Origin: Methanohalophilus sp.
Lineage (GTDB): Archaea > Halobacteriota > Methanosarcinia > Methanosarcinales > Methanosarcinaceae
Direction of reading: 5' to 3'
Assembly (NCBI RefSeq): GCF_030156785.1
Contig: NZ_JASGLW010000001.1
Location: 186,001 to 250,000, forward strand
DNA: 64,000 nucleotides
Shown here: piece by piece, positions 1 to 8,947 of the stretch
How the letters are laid out: each line of letters starts with the position of its first letter
How positions within the stretch are numbered: the stretch's first letter is position 1
Position numbers and translations under genes: made by a program
The notes under the pieces: model-generated
What the model was told of the DNA's origin: nothing
The model's input: the letters and a program-made list of their open reading frames with translations, nothing else
Database searches by the model: none

Positions 1-368
1 TAGAAGTTGCCCGAAAGCTTCAGGAAGCAGGATTGAATCTCATGGGTACCAAAGCCACTGCCAAATATCTTGCAGATAAGGGTGTTGTTATGGAAGCAGT
101 ACAAAAGGTACATGAAGGTAGTCCAAACGTTATTGACATGTTGCGCCGTGGGGATGTGGCTTTGATTATCAACACCCCGACATCTAGGCAATCACGCAGG
201 GATGGATATTACATTCGTCGTTCAGCAGTGGATTATCAAGTGCCCTACATAACCACGATCCAGGCTGCAAAAGCGGCGGTTGAAGCAATCACTTCAATGA
301 AGAGTAGTGATAGGATAACTATAAAATCCATCAATGAGTACCATAAAGAAGTACTCCGGCAGGAATAA
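1..368 (+). CDS. carB: Carbamoyl-phosphate synthase large subunit, C-terminal end (partial)
   Basis: The gene enters from the left edge already open, and only the last roughly 120 codons are present. The visible part is the MGS-like allosteric domain that ends CarB, which makes carbamoyl phosphate from bicarbonate, ammonia or glutamine nitrogen, and ATP. Recognisable pieces are [15 protein letters not shown] near the start and LIINTPTS followed by a GYYIRRSA segment. It ends with TAA 47 bases before argG on the same strand. Carbamoyl phosphate feeds arginine and pyrimidine synthesis, so the pairing with argG is sensible. The catalytic ATP-grasp domains lie outside the window. Confidence 0.93.
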   Translation, partial: EVARKLQEAGLNLMGTKATAKYLADKGVVMEAVQKVHEGSPNVIDMLRRGDVALIINTPTSRQSRRDGYYIRRSAVDYQVPYITTIQAAKAAVEAITSMKSSDRITIKSINEYHKEVLRQE

Positions 369-415
369 GATCCTGCTGTAATTTTTATTTATTTTATCTA
401 CCAGAGGACGCAAAT

Positions 416-1600
416 ATGGTAAAGAAAGCTGTACTAGCATATTCCGGAGGATTGGATACCTCCATTTGTATCCCCATTCTTAAGGAAAAATATCACTGTG
501 ATGAAGTTATCACTGTAGCGGTTGATGTTGGTCAACCTGCAGAGGACGTAAAACAGGCTGAGGATAAAGCAAAGAAAATCAGTGATAAGCATTATACCAT
601 TGATGCTCGTGAGGAATTTGTTAACGATTATCTTTTCCCCCTCATCAAGGCAAATGGTGACTATGAAGGCTATGTGATGGGTACATCCATTGCAAGGCCA
701 CTTATTGCCCGTAAAGTTGTAGAGGTTGCTGAGAAAGAAGGGGCAAATGTCCTTGCACATGGTTGTACAGGTAAAGGTAATGACCAGCTTCGTTTTGAAG
801 CCATATTCAGGTTAACTGATATGGAAGTCATTGCTCCTATGCGTGAGATGAACCTTACTCGTGAATGGGAAATCAACTATGCTAAAGAGCATAATATTCC
901 AGTAACTGTAACCACCAAAAAGCCATGGAGTATCGACGAGAATCTCTGGAGCAGGAGTATTGAAGGTGGGAAACTTGAAGATCCGGGTTATATTCCACCT
1001 GAGGAAATCTACAAGTGGACGGTTGATCCTGCATTGGCTCCTGATGCCCAGTTGATTGAAATTGGTTTTGAGGATGGTGTTCCAGTATCCCTTGACGGGG
1101 AACTTATGGGCGGGGTTGAACTAATTGAAAGACTTAACCACATTGCTGGAGGCCATGGCGTAGGACGCACTGATATGATTGAGGACAGGATTCTCGGCCT
1201 GAAGGCACGTGAGAATTACGAGCATCCGGCAGCAACAGTGTTGCTTACGGCTCACAGAGACCTAGAAAAACTTGTACTCACCAGATCCGAATTGAAGTTC
1301 AAAGCTCATGTTGATTCCGAATGGTCAGAGCTCGCATACTATGGTCTTGTGGATGAACCTCTTTTTGATGATCTCAACGCGTTCATTGATAACACACAGC
1401 AGAGAGTTACTGGAACCGTCACCCTGAAGCTTTTCAAAGGGAATGCATACGTTGTGGCCCGTACTTCTCCCTTCGCCCTCTATTCGGAAGAACTTGTTTC
1501 CTTTGATAGCCAGTCCATCAACCAGCAGGATGCTGAAGGGTATGCAAAGTACCATGGCTTCCAGGCAAGATATTATCGCAGGTTTATTTCAGGGGAGTAA
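416..1600 (+). CDS. argG: Argininosuccinate synthase
   Basis: A complete 394-residue argininosuccinate synthase, the normal family length. It joins citrulline and aspartate using ATP in the next-to-last step of arginine synthesis. The N-type ATP-pyrophosphatase P-loop is seen at residues 9-16 (YSGGLDTS). Further conserved blocks are [10 protein letters not shown] and [18 protein letters not shown]. The ATG is preceded by GAGGACG at the usual Shine-Dalgarno distance. It follows carB closely and may be cotranscribed. Its last roughly 80 bases plus downstream sequence recur in degraded form near 2168-2245, evidence of a local duplication. Confidence 0.97.
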   Translation: MVKKAVLAYSGGLDTSICIPILKEKYHCDEVITVAVDVGQPAEDVKQAEDKAKKISDKHYTIDAREEFVNDYLFPLIKANGDYEGYVMGTSIARPLIARKVVEVAEKEGANVLAHGCTGKGNDQLRFEAIFRLTDMEVIAPMREMNLTREWEINYAKEHNIPVTVTTKKPWSIDENLWSRSIEGGKLEDPGYIPPEEIYKWTVDPALAPDAQLIEIGFEDGVPVSLDGELMGGVELIERLNHIAGGHGVGRTDMIEDRILGLKARENYEHPAATVLLTAHRDLEKLVLTRSELKFKAHVDSEWSELAYYGLVDEPLFDDLNAFIDNTQQRVTGTVTLKLFKGNAYVVARTSPFALYSEELVSFDSQSINQQDAEGYAKYHGFQARYYRRFISGE

Positions 1601-1613
1601 TTCCCCTCTACTT

Positions 1614-1785
1614 TCTTTTTTATTTGTTTACGCCAGCTTGTTCAGGTGAAGCCATCTTCCGGGCATTGTTACGAAAATAGGACCATTATACAATAGATGG
1701 CTTTTCAATATAGTGTATCCCAATGATTGTAATTGCTGCAGTTCCCATGCCAGATCAGGTTGCATAGGCGATAGCACAGATTTCA
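1614..1785 (-). pseudogene. Degraded copy of the 3' part of the SMR transporter gene
   Basis: Read on the minus strand, this stretch resembles the end of the intact SMR gene at 2269-2598. Both end with a codon series for L-x-L-(S-D)-K-L-A-stop, and both contain related blocks around GTTACGAAAATAG and TTGCATAGGCGATAG on the plus strand. Small deletions and substitutions break the frame and the 5' half is missing. It sits directly behind argG, just as the intact SMR gene sits behind an argG remnant. This is therefore one arm of a tandem duplication, now decayed. The exact ends are uncertain. Confidence 0.6.
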
Positions 1786-1846
1786 AGAAAATAATGAAAA
1801 CCTGTGAAATAAAGGAGTTTCCGGATCACCGGAACTTTCCCTTACT

Positions 1847-2014
1847 TCAAAAGAGGCTGGCATAAGTTGCAAATCTGAGGAAGGCCATCAGGGCAATAGA
1901 CACTGTAAGAGTGGCAATGAATGCACCGATGACATCAACATTAAGCCCCATGGTTTTCCATTCAAGGATGTTGTCTTCGTCGTCCATCATAGCCCCTTCG
2001 TAGTATGTGTCCAT
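1847..2014 (-). CDS. Small single-span membrane protein, 55 residues (unrecognised)
   Basis: A short ORF on the minus strand starting at ATG 2012-2014 and ending with TGA. The start is preceded by GGAGGAAAGAATAA, a strong Shine-Dalgarno sequence. The first half is acidic (MDTYYEGAMMDDED), followed by a hydrophobic segment of about 22 residues (GAFIATLTVSIALMAF) and a short tail ending ASLF. It would be a single-pass inner-membrane peptide. I do not recognise the family. It lies between the two arms of the argG/SMR duplication and is the only intact ORF there. A coding role is likely from the ribosome site and composition but is not proven. Confidence 0.55.
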   Translation of the reverse strand: MDTYYEGAMMDDEDNILEWKTMGLNVDVIGAFIATLTVSIALMAFLRFATYASLF

Positions 2015-2167
2015 TTATTCTTTCCTCCGGTTTTGGTGTTAAACAATTAATCATCACGATTATTCATTGCATACATCTATAATGATTAATCATTTATTAA
2101 AGTTTCTATTGCCGGCATAAACATATAACCCCACAATCCAAATTAATCAGATCAAACTTTTATCTGC

Positions 2168-2245
2168 CTGCATGATGCTGAAAGCTATGCAAAATATCAC
2201 GGCTTCCAGAAAGTACTACAGCAGGTTTATTTCAGGGGATAATTC
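2168..2245 (+). pseudogene. Remnant of the argG 3' end
   Basis: This segment repeats the last codons of argG and the bases after its stop. The shared blocks are GATGCTGAA, GGCTTCCAG and GCAGGTTTATTTCAGGGG. The intact gene has the same order at about 1528-1612. The copy has substitutions and no upstream coding sequence. It abuts the 3' end of the intact SMR gene exactly as the true argG end abuts the SMR remnant, so it marks the second arm of a duplicated unit. Confidence 0.7.
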
Positions 2246-2268
2246 CCCTTACTTTCCTTTTGATTTTT

Positions 2269-2598
2269 TTAGGCCAGCTTGTCGCTCAGGTTGAGCCCCG
2301 CAACCCCGAGCATTACCACGAAAATAGAAACCATTTTTATTGCGGTAGCCGTTTCCTTAAAATAAAAAATCCCGATGATCGTTATTGCTACGGTTCCGAC
2401 ACCGGACCATATTGCATAGGCAATGCTTACATCAATGGTTTTCAGGGCAATGGGAAATATGCCGAAACTGATTCCATAGAAAACAAAAATCAAAACAGTA
2501 GGCAGTATGTTTGCATATCCTTCGGATAATTTCATGCATATACTTCCGCATATTTCAAAAAAGATAGCTGCTGCCAGATATAAGTAACCTGTTATCAT
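2269..2598 (-). CDS. Small multidrug resistance (SMR/EmrE-type) transporter
   Basis: A 109-residue four-helix protein of the small multidrug resistance family, which exports cationic compounds or guanidinium in exchange for protons as a dimer in the cytoplasmic membrane. Helix 1 holds the key glutamate in AAAIFFEICGS (about residue 14). Later helices include the typical AYAIWSGVGTVAI block and the C-terminal GVAGLNLSDKLA. The ATG at 2598 follows GGAGAAAAAC, which is why the longer reading frame upstream (rich in Lys, running into the neighbouring gene) was not used. A broken duplicate of its 3' end lies at 1614-1785. Confidence 0.9.
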   Translation of the reverse strand: MITGYLYLAAAIFFEICGSICMKLSEGYANILPTVLIFVFYGISFGIFPIALKTIDVSIAYAIWSGVGTVAITIIGIFYFKETATAIKMVSIFVVMLGVAGLNLSDKLA

Positions 2599-2620
2599 GT
2601 TTTTCTCCGATTTTAGCAGA

Positions 2621-5167
2621 TTATTTTTCGGATGCTTTCTCCTTTTTATTTGCTTCAATTATTTCTCTTCCCCTACTTAAACATACCTCAAGGAGAAACA
2701 GCAACAAAGCTGCAAGGATATAATACATTTTCTGGCTTACTTGCACAAGCCGTGGCTTGTAGGAATTTTCTCTTGCGTCGCTTAAGAGAAGAGCTTTTGC
2801 TTCATTTTTGGAATAAACCTTGCCATCACTTTTATCTATCAAAGACAATAGTTCCTCATTAATGCCAACATCCCTGTATTCAATTCCATAATTTACTGCT
2901 ATAGGATATCCAGAAACATGATGGATTCCTATTTTTGAAGGGTTTATTGTTGCTTTATATTTATTCCTGCCAACAAGGGATAATTCCAGTTCACTACCCT
3001 CATAAACGAGTTTTGGGACCGTATCTGTATCATACATTGTAACAGTAACCTCTGCAGGAATTCCATACCAAGTATCATCAGCTTCAACAACTTGCCCTTC
3101 TTTAATCTGTGGATCGGCTATGGCCCAATTAAGAGATGCAGAAATAAGACGGGAATCGTTTGCATACATTTCCCTGCTCCATCCATAATCTCTTCCGTTA
3201 TCAGTTGTGATAGCGACAACTCTTCCAAGACCATATCTCCATGCGGTGATTACAGGTTTACCAGTATTTGTAATAATTATACGATCTGCTCCTGGCTTTG
3301 CTGTTACGTCATTGTAACCCGTAATATTCGAAGTCGTATTGGAATCACGTGATATAAAATGAGTGGGATTCAGTTCAATTAATTTATATTGTCCTTCTTC
3401 AGAAGTCTCATTCTGTAAATCTTCAGTTTTTTCGGGTTCAAAAGGATTATTTATCTCGTTTATATTGCCAATTCCATTTGGAGCTAATATATAGTTATAT
3501 TCAAGCTTATCTGTTCCTTCAACTTCCTCAATAAAATTACGGGCATAATTTATGCCAACTGGATTTGTGACCTGAATAAAAACGAAATCGATATTTTGTG
3601 ATTGCTTTAGTTGTTTTGCAACATTAATGCTCTGGGTATACGATTCTTCAATTTTCCCATCGGATAATATAATAATTGTTTTTTTACCAGCTTCTTTTTC
3701 AAGCATTTCACCAGCAGCTTCAATACCTACATGCAAATTAGTCCCTGCTCCACTTGTCAGGTTAAGAAGTTGTTTTTTGATATCATTCCGATTTGTTTCC
3801 GTATTCAATCTTGTCATTGGAAATTCAGTTTTGGCGTCCTTAGAAAATGAAATAAATCCTGCTTTTGCGTCCCATAGTTCCTGCCAGCCGATAAAAGAAA
3901 GTGTACTGGTTACTACAAGATCCAGAGTGCGTATATTAATAGTCTCTGCACTGGTTTCCGGGTTCTGAGGGTGACTGGGGTTTGGTATTACTTCACCTAT
4001 CTCATAATCACCACCGGAAGCACTTCCAGAAGTGTCCAATAAGAAAACAATAACTTCTCCTCCAGTTGTCTCTGTGGGCTCAGATATCACAGGCAATAGC
4101 ATTTCAAGAGAGGAATTCAGATACTCACCCCTATCATAGGAACGATCTCCTCCAACAACTACCAGACCTCCTCCATTAAGGACATACTCATCCAACTTAT
4201 TGATATCTTCTTCACTCAAAGAATTTATATGAATATTATCTAGTACAACTGCCTTTTTGTCATCAAGATTGTTGAAATCAGAAGATACGCTCAATTTGTA
4301 AAATTCATTCAGGATATCTAGCAAGCCTGATTGATATTGTTCTTCAGTTATATACTGGACTTTTGGTTTTGGTATAACATAGATTGATTTTATAAACTTA
4401 TTATTAATTGGATCATAATCTCTGCTTTCTGGAATTATTTCAACTTCTATTATGTGTTCTCCAACTTCATCAAAAATAGGAAGTTCTCCCTCTTTTGGAA
4501 CAATTATGTTTTCACGGGTTCTATGTAGTGCTATGTCATTGAACATCGTAGTGCTTTCCACACCATCAACATAAACTTTCAAATCACATTTTACAAAATC
4601 ATCGGATGCTTGTTTGACAATGATCTTAAAGTTATATCCATTGTCCTGTAATGCAACTTTTTCTCCCTCTATCTGAACGCTGAGATCGTTATACATGAGA
4701 TCAGGAACCACAGCATAAACAGTGGTATCTGTCTCTTTAGCAACTTCAAAAGCTTCTTCGAGATCGGCACCATAATTGTTGTTGCCATCAGTTACAAGGA
4801 CTATTTGCCGATCCCCCATGGAGTATTGCATAATGGCATCACCCAGTGGCGTTTTGTCTCCGTCAATTTCAACAAAAGTTGTGGGTGTTTTGGCGCTGAG
4901 GCTTTCATAAATTTCATCCCCCACACCCTTCTCAAAGAGCTGCATGCTGTCAGTATTATCCGAGATAATTACAAGCTGGGGGTTTTCCTCCTGCGTAACT
5001 TCACTGATGAAAGTATAGGGACCTGCAAGGGCGACCACAAGCAGGGAAAGTACAATCATACGGGAAATTATGAGGCTTCTGCTTCCACCTTTTATCAGGA
5101 AATAAATTGCTCCGATAATTACCGGAATTATAAGCAAAAGCAACAGCGGATTTTCAAAGGAAAACAT
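2621..5167 (-). CDS. BatA-like membrane protein with an internal von Willebrand factor A domain
   Basis: An 848-residue membrane protein, last gene of the MoxR operon. Two N-terminal transmembrane helices (about residues 7-60) lead to a BatA-type extracellular part. A von Willebrand A domain with a MIDAS motif (FLLDTSGSAS, about residues 375-385) follows. Before and after it are segments typical of class I glutamine-amidotransferase-like folds (LNGGGLVVVGGDRSYDRGEY, then GLGRVVAITTDNGRDYGW), so the VWA domain appears inserted in that fold. A final helix (YYILAALLLFLLEV) anchors the C-terminus. The start codon overlaps the stop of the gene upstream by one base (TAATG), indicating coupled translation. 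The substrate or partner is unknown. Confidence 0.8.
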   Translation of the reverse strand: MFSFENPLLLLLIIPVIIGAIYFLIKGGSRSLIISRMIVLSLLVVALAGPYTFISEVTQEENPQLVIISDNTDSMQLFEKGVGDEIYESLSAKTPTTFVEIDGDKTPLGDAIMQYSMGDRQIVLVTDGNNNYGADLEEAFEVAKETDTTVYAVVPDLMYNDLSVQIEGEKVALQDNGYNFKIIVKQASDDFVKCDLKVYVDGVESTTMFNDIALHRTRENIIVPKEGELPIFDEVGEHIIEVEIIPESRDYDPINNKFIKSIYVIPKPKVQYITEEQYQSGLLDILNEFYKLSVSSDFNNLDDKKAVVLDNIHINSLSEEDINKLDEYVLNGGGLVVVGGDRSYDRGEYLNSSLEMLLPVISEPTETTGGEVIVFLLDTSGSASGGDYEIGEVIPNPSHPQNPETSAETINIRTLDLVVTSTLSFIGWQELWDAKAGFISFSKDAKTEFPMTRLNTETNRNDIKKQLLNLTSGAGTNLHVGIEAAGEMLEKEAGKKTIIILSDGKIEESYTQSINVAKQLKQSQNIDFVFIQVTNPVGINYARNFIEEVEGTDKLEYNYILAPNGIGNINEINNPFEPEKTEDLQNETSEEGQYKLIELNPTHFISRDSNTTSNITGYNDVTAKPGADRIIITNTGKPVITAWRYGLGRVVAITTDNGRDYGWSREMYANDSRLISASLNWAIADPQIKEGQVVEADDTWYGIPAEVTVTMYDTDTVPKLVYEGSELELSLVGRNKYKATINPSKIGIHHVSGYPIAVNYGIEYRDVGINEELLSLIDKSDGKVYSKNEAKALLLSDARENSYKPRLVQVSQKMYYILAALLLFLLEVCLSRGREIIEANKKEKASEK

Positions 5168-7047
5168 TAAAGTTCACCTCTCTTTCTGATAATCAGAATT
5201 TCAATTATTGCAAGAATGATAACAATTGCAATCAGGTAATTCTCAAGATGTTTTTCGGCTGTGTATGTTGTTTCTCGTACAACTTTTGGTTCATCGGTAG
5301 TCATGGAACGTTCAATCAGTTTTTTCGGATCAACTGTTGTATCTGATTCAGAATCGCTATAGAGGTTGACCGCAATTGAGTTGCTTCCAATTGTGTAAAT
5401 ACCGGTTTCCTCGAAATAAACCCGGTTTGTGGTTATTGTACCAGAGGGTGTTAGTACATCCCTTTCTCCTGTAAGTTGGGTGACTGTTCCGGTTTTAAGG
5501 TTATAGTCGCCAATATCTCCTGCTTCACCAAGCAACGCAACAATGCGGGCCCACATAACCGGGTATTCCGGTAAATTATGAAAATTATTCCAAACATCCT
5601 CCTCTTTGTCATCAAATTCCAACCTGTCATTGAATCCCACATACAGGACTATTCCGTCACCTTTTTCCATGTATGCAAGCAGGGGGATATCATCTTCGGT
5701 TGTAACAACAGCCACTGCATCTTCCTTAAGCGTGGAATTAAGAAAGGTGTAAAGTGAAATCTCATCATATTTGATGTCATCAGTAAGGCGTGTTTCCTGT
5801 GTTATTTTAACTTCAGTACCTCTATGTTCTTCATCAATTCCGGATATTTCAATAGGAAGGAGTTTCTGTACATCATCAGCCACATCTGGATCCAGTGCTT
5901 TACTTGCAACGAAAACCACATTTCCGCCGGAATTGAGAAAGGTAGAAAGTCTGGTAACTTCTTCTTTGGAAAGTACAGTGTTTTTATTGGAGACAATAAC
6001 AATACGATAATTATTGAGATCAGATACAGAAGGCACTCCGGTGGAGGTACTCAATTTTGCCCCGGGAAGCAGGGAGAGAGCTAAGGATGAAGGTAGTCTA
6101 GGGGTATCGGTGATGATGAGACATGGAATAACAGTGTTTGAGGGTATCGAAACATAGGCAGTGTTGTCTTCAGTAAAGGAGTCTTTATTTGAAATACTGA
6201 TCTCTGTAATTCCTGTTCCAAGGTTAGTTATTTTGAATGCTTCGGTGTTTCTTCCCTGGATGCTAAGTGAAACTCTATCAGCATAATCTCCTGATTTAAT
6301 ATCTACATTAACAGTTTTCCTTGAACTGTCATAGTTCTTAATTATGCAATTATATTCATAGCCGTTAGGTGTCTGGTCAATCCAACCATCAATAATTCCG
6401 ATGTTGTTTACAGGACTTCCAACCGGAACAAAACTAACATCAATACCATAAGATTCTGCAAGCTGCTTTGATTCAACTGGGTCATTTCCATCCCAGCTTC
6501 CAAAATCGGATAGAACTACAATTCTTCCACCTCTCTCCGAAAGAATTCGCATGCCTTCGGATATTGCCGCCGAAAGATCAGCTACGGTGGAAGTTGCTTT
6601 TATTTCATCCAGCTGAGACTTGGCGTCACCTGAATTTCCTTCCTGAAGGACGATTTCAGGAATATTTTTTGCAAGGATTATGGTATTTTCCTTGCTCACA
6701 TAACCTTCGGCAAGACGAACAGCTTCTGCAAAACGGTTGTCAGCCTGCATGCTGGCCGATGAATCAATAATAATAACAGTATGCTCCCCGCTAAGGTCTT
6801 CCTCAGATGTCAGGAAGGGAGATGCTGCTGCTGTTGAAAGCAGAATTAAAACAAGCAATTGTATCAGAAAAATAGGATCCCTGAAGAGTTTCCTGATTGT
6901 AGAGAATCTTTTTTTCTGCTCCACTTTCATAAGGAACATCAGGGAAGGAATTTTAATTATAAATGGTTTAGGACGCAGCAGGTAAAGGATGATAAGTGGA
7001 ATAATGCTTGCAAGTGCTGCCAGGGCAAGAGGTGTTTCAAATGGCAT
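5167..7047 (-). CDS. BatA-like VWA domain membrane protein
   Basis: A protein of about 626 residues with the aerotolerance-regulator N-terminal domain: a hydrophobic start, LLRPKP, then a second helix near residues 55-80. A VWA-type domain follows with the MIDAS sequence IIIDSSASMQAD (about residue 95). A central amidotransferase-like part (FLNSGGNVVFVASK) and one C-terminal helix with a KRGEL tail complete it. ATG 7047 was chosen because it overlaps the DUF58 stop as TAATG, as at the next junction; a TTG two codons earlier is possible. In bacteria such proteins work with MoxR and DUF58 in envelope or metalloprotein assembly; the archaeal role is unproven. Confidence 0.82.
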   Translation of the reverse strand: MPFETPLALAALASIIPLIILYLLRPKPFIIKIPSLMFLMKVEQKKRFSTIRKLFRDPIFLIQLLVLILLSTAAASPFLTSEEDLSGEHTVIIIDSSASMQADNRFAEAVRLAEGYVSKENTIILAKNIPEIVLQEGNSGDAKSQLDEIKATSTVADLSAAISEGMRILSERGGRIVVLSDFGSWDGNDPVESKQLAESYGIDVSFVPVGSPVNNIGIIDGWIDQTPNGYEYNCIIKNYDSSRKTVNVDIKSGDYADRVSLSIQGRNTEAFKITNLGTGITEISISNKDSFTEDNTAYVSIPSNTVIPCLIITDTPRLPSSLALSLLPGAKLSTSTGVPSVSDLNNYRIVIVSNKNTVLSKEEVTRLSTFLNSGGNVVFVASKALDPDVADDVQKLLPIEISGIDEEHRGTEVKITQETRLTDDIKYDEISLYTFLNSTLKEDAVAVVTTEDDIPLLAYMEKGDGIVLYVGFNDRLEFDDKEEDVWNNFHNLPEYPVMWARIVALLGEAGDIGDYNLKTGTVTQLTGERDVLTPSGTITTNRVYFEETGIYTIGSNSIAVNLYSDSESDTTVDPKKLIERSMTTDEPKVVRETTYTAEKHLENYLIAIVIILAIIEILIIRKRGEL

Positions 7048-7931
7048 TACCAACGCCTCCTACTTCCCAGTGTGTAAAGGAATGTATCAAAAATCGGTAC
7101 ATCAGTTGTGACAGTATAGAAATCCGCATCCACATGATCACATACAGACTGTATGCGGGCAAGATGTTCATTCAGGATCTCATTGTATTCCTTCTGGAAA
7201 CTCTTACTGATATATGTTTTGAGTTCTTCTCCAGTCTCAAGATCCATAAGTCTTGAATCTCCATGCAATGTAAGTTCACGCTCACTTTTATCCAGAACCT
7301 GTATGAGCATTAGGTCATGCGCAGACAACCGGTATATCGCAGATTCGATTGCTTCGATTTCTTGCAGGAAATCTGACACTATGATTATCAATGAACGGGA
7401 GCGTATGGCTTTTTCATACAATTTTACACAATTGCCAATGTCTGTTTTCCCCCGAATTGTTGCATTATTCAACCTTTCTATTGAATCCAACAGATGCCTG
7501 CGTCCTCGTTTAGGTCGATGTATTTCAATATTATCTGCAAATGTGGAAATTGTAAAACTGTCATTATCTTTTGTCACAAGATAGGCAAAACCAAGGGAAA
7601 TCATAGAAGCATACTGGAATTTTGTCATCCCGTTTTCGGGATATGCCATACTGTTGCTGCTGTCAAGCAGGATATGGGTGGTAACTGATTTTGTTTCCTC
7701 AAACTGGCGAACATAGAGTTTTTCGGTACGTGCATAGACATTCCAGTCCACTGTGCGTAATTCATCACCCGGGTGATATTCTCGGTACTCAAGCGTATCC
7801 AGACCTCGACCACTTCGCACAGACCTGCGGCTACCTGCATAGGATGTAGAAACCCGTTTGCGAACCATCAGGGAAAAACGGTCCAGTTGTCTGAGGAAAT
7901 TCAGGTCTATTTTATCATCGCTTTCTTTCAT
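7047..7931 (-). CDS. DUF58 domain protein
   Basis: A 294-residue soluble protein with the DUF58 signature STSYAGSRRSVRSGRGLDTLEY early on, then EYHPGDELRTVDWNVYARTE and a VWA-like second half (ILLDSSNSMAYPE, about residue 90). DUF58 proteins are encoded beside MoxR ATPases and are thought to be adaptors or substrates in chaperone-like complexes. The ATG is preceded by AGGACTTTAA. It lies 27 bases after moxR and overlaps the next gene by one base, so all are one transcription unit. The biological target is not visible from the sequence. Confidence 0.9.
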   Translation of the reverse strand: MKESDDKIDLNFLRQLDRFSLMVRKRVSTSYAGSRRSVRSGRGLDTLEYREYHPGDELRTVDWNVYARTEKLYVRQFEETKSVTTHILLDSSNSMAYPENGMTKFQYASMISLGFAYLVTKDNDSFTISTFADNIEIHRPKRGRRHLLDSIERLNNATIRGKTDIGNCVKLYEKAIRSRSLIIIVSDFLQEIEAIESAIYRLSAHDLMLIQVLDKSERELTLHGDSRLMDLETGEELKTYISKSFQKEYNEILNEHLARIQSVCDHVDADFYTVTTDVPIFDTFLYTLGSRRRW

Positions 7932-7958
7932 TTAAAGTCCTGCATCGTAATGATGAGA

Positions 7959-8927
7959 TTAATTGCTGTGCTTAATTATTTCACTAATTACCTGATCAGG
8001 CGTAATGCTGCGCCTTTCAGACTCAAAAGTAAGCACTATCCTGTGCCTGAGAATCGGGTAAGCCATTGCGTCAATGTCTTCCTTGCTGACATAATTTCTT
8101 CCCATGATAAGTGCACGTGCCTTTGCAGCAAGAATGAGACCGATTGAAGCCCTGGGGGATGCTCCATACTCAATGTGCTCTGACCAGTTGCGAGTTGCAA
8201 CTACCAGTTTGATTGCATATTCCTTTATATCATCAGCAATCGGTACTTCCCGTGTCAAACGCTGAAGATTAATGATATCTTTTTTATTAAGAACAGTCTT
8301 GACTTGTGGAATATCTACCATCGTGTAGCGGCGGACAATTTCCTTTTCTTCTTCAATAGCAGGGTAATCTACAAGTATTTTCAGGAGAAAACGGTCAAGC
8401 TGAGCTTCAGGCAGGGGAAAAGTCCCTTCCATTTCTATAGGGTTCTGAGTTGCAAGGACAAAGAAAGGTTTGTCCAGAATAAATGTGTCATTTCCGATTG
8501 TGACCTGTTTTTCCTGCATGGCTTCAAGGAGAGCTGACTGGGTTTTTGGGGATGCTCTGTTTATTTCATCAGCAAGAACGATATTTGCAAAAACCGGTCC
8601 AGCTTCAAATCTAAATTCCTTGTGCCCATCAATTTCCTCTATAATGTGTGTACCTGTTATATCTGCAGGCATTAAATCCGGTGTACACTGAATGCGGCTA
8701 AAACTCAAATCCACGACTTTCGCAATCGTTGAAATCATTAAGGTTTTTCCTAGTCCCGGATTACTTTCTATTAATGTATGACCGTTAGATAAAATTGCTA
8801 CGATTATTTGTTCCACGGTTTCATGTTGCCCTACAACTACTTTTGAAATTTCAGTGAAAAGTTTGGAAAAAGTATCGGGTAAACTTTTATATGTTTCTTT
8901 CAGTTCAGTATTTGAAGCCTCGGTCAT
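7959..8927 (-). CDS. MoxR-family AAA+ ATPase
   Basis: A 322-residue MoxR ATPase. The Walker A region is SNPGLGKTLM (about residues 57-66), followed by the MoxR-type DITGTHIIEE, Walker B VLADEINRA, and PFFVLATQNPIEMEGTFPLPEAQ split across the sensor-1 region. These ATPases act as chaperones that insert cofactors or mature membrane and metal complexes together with VWA proteins. The start has AGGAGTAACAACA upstream. The order moxR, DUF58, BatA-like, BatA-like is the classical arrangement, here with an extra membrane protein first. Complete and intact. Confidence 0.95.
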   Translation of the reverse strand: MTEASNTELKETYKSLPDTFSKLFTEISKVVVGQHETVEQIIVAILSNGHTLIESNPGLGKTLMISTIAKVVDLSFSRIQCTPDLMPADITGTHIIEEIDGHKEFRFEAGPVFANIVLADEINRASPKTQSALLEAMQEKQVTIGNDTFILDKPFFVLATQNPIEMEGTFPLPEAQLDRFLLKILVDYPAIEEEKEIVRRYTMVDIPQVKTVLNKKDIINLQRLTREVPIADDIKEYAIKLVVATRNWSEHIEYGASPRASIGLILAAKARALIMGRNYVSKEDIDAMAYPILRHRIVLTFESERRSITPDQVISEIIKHSN

Positions 8928-8947
8928 TGTTGTTACTCCTTTTAATG

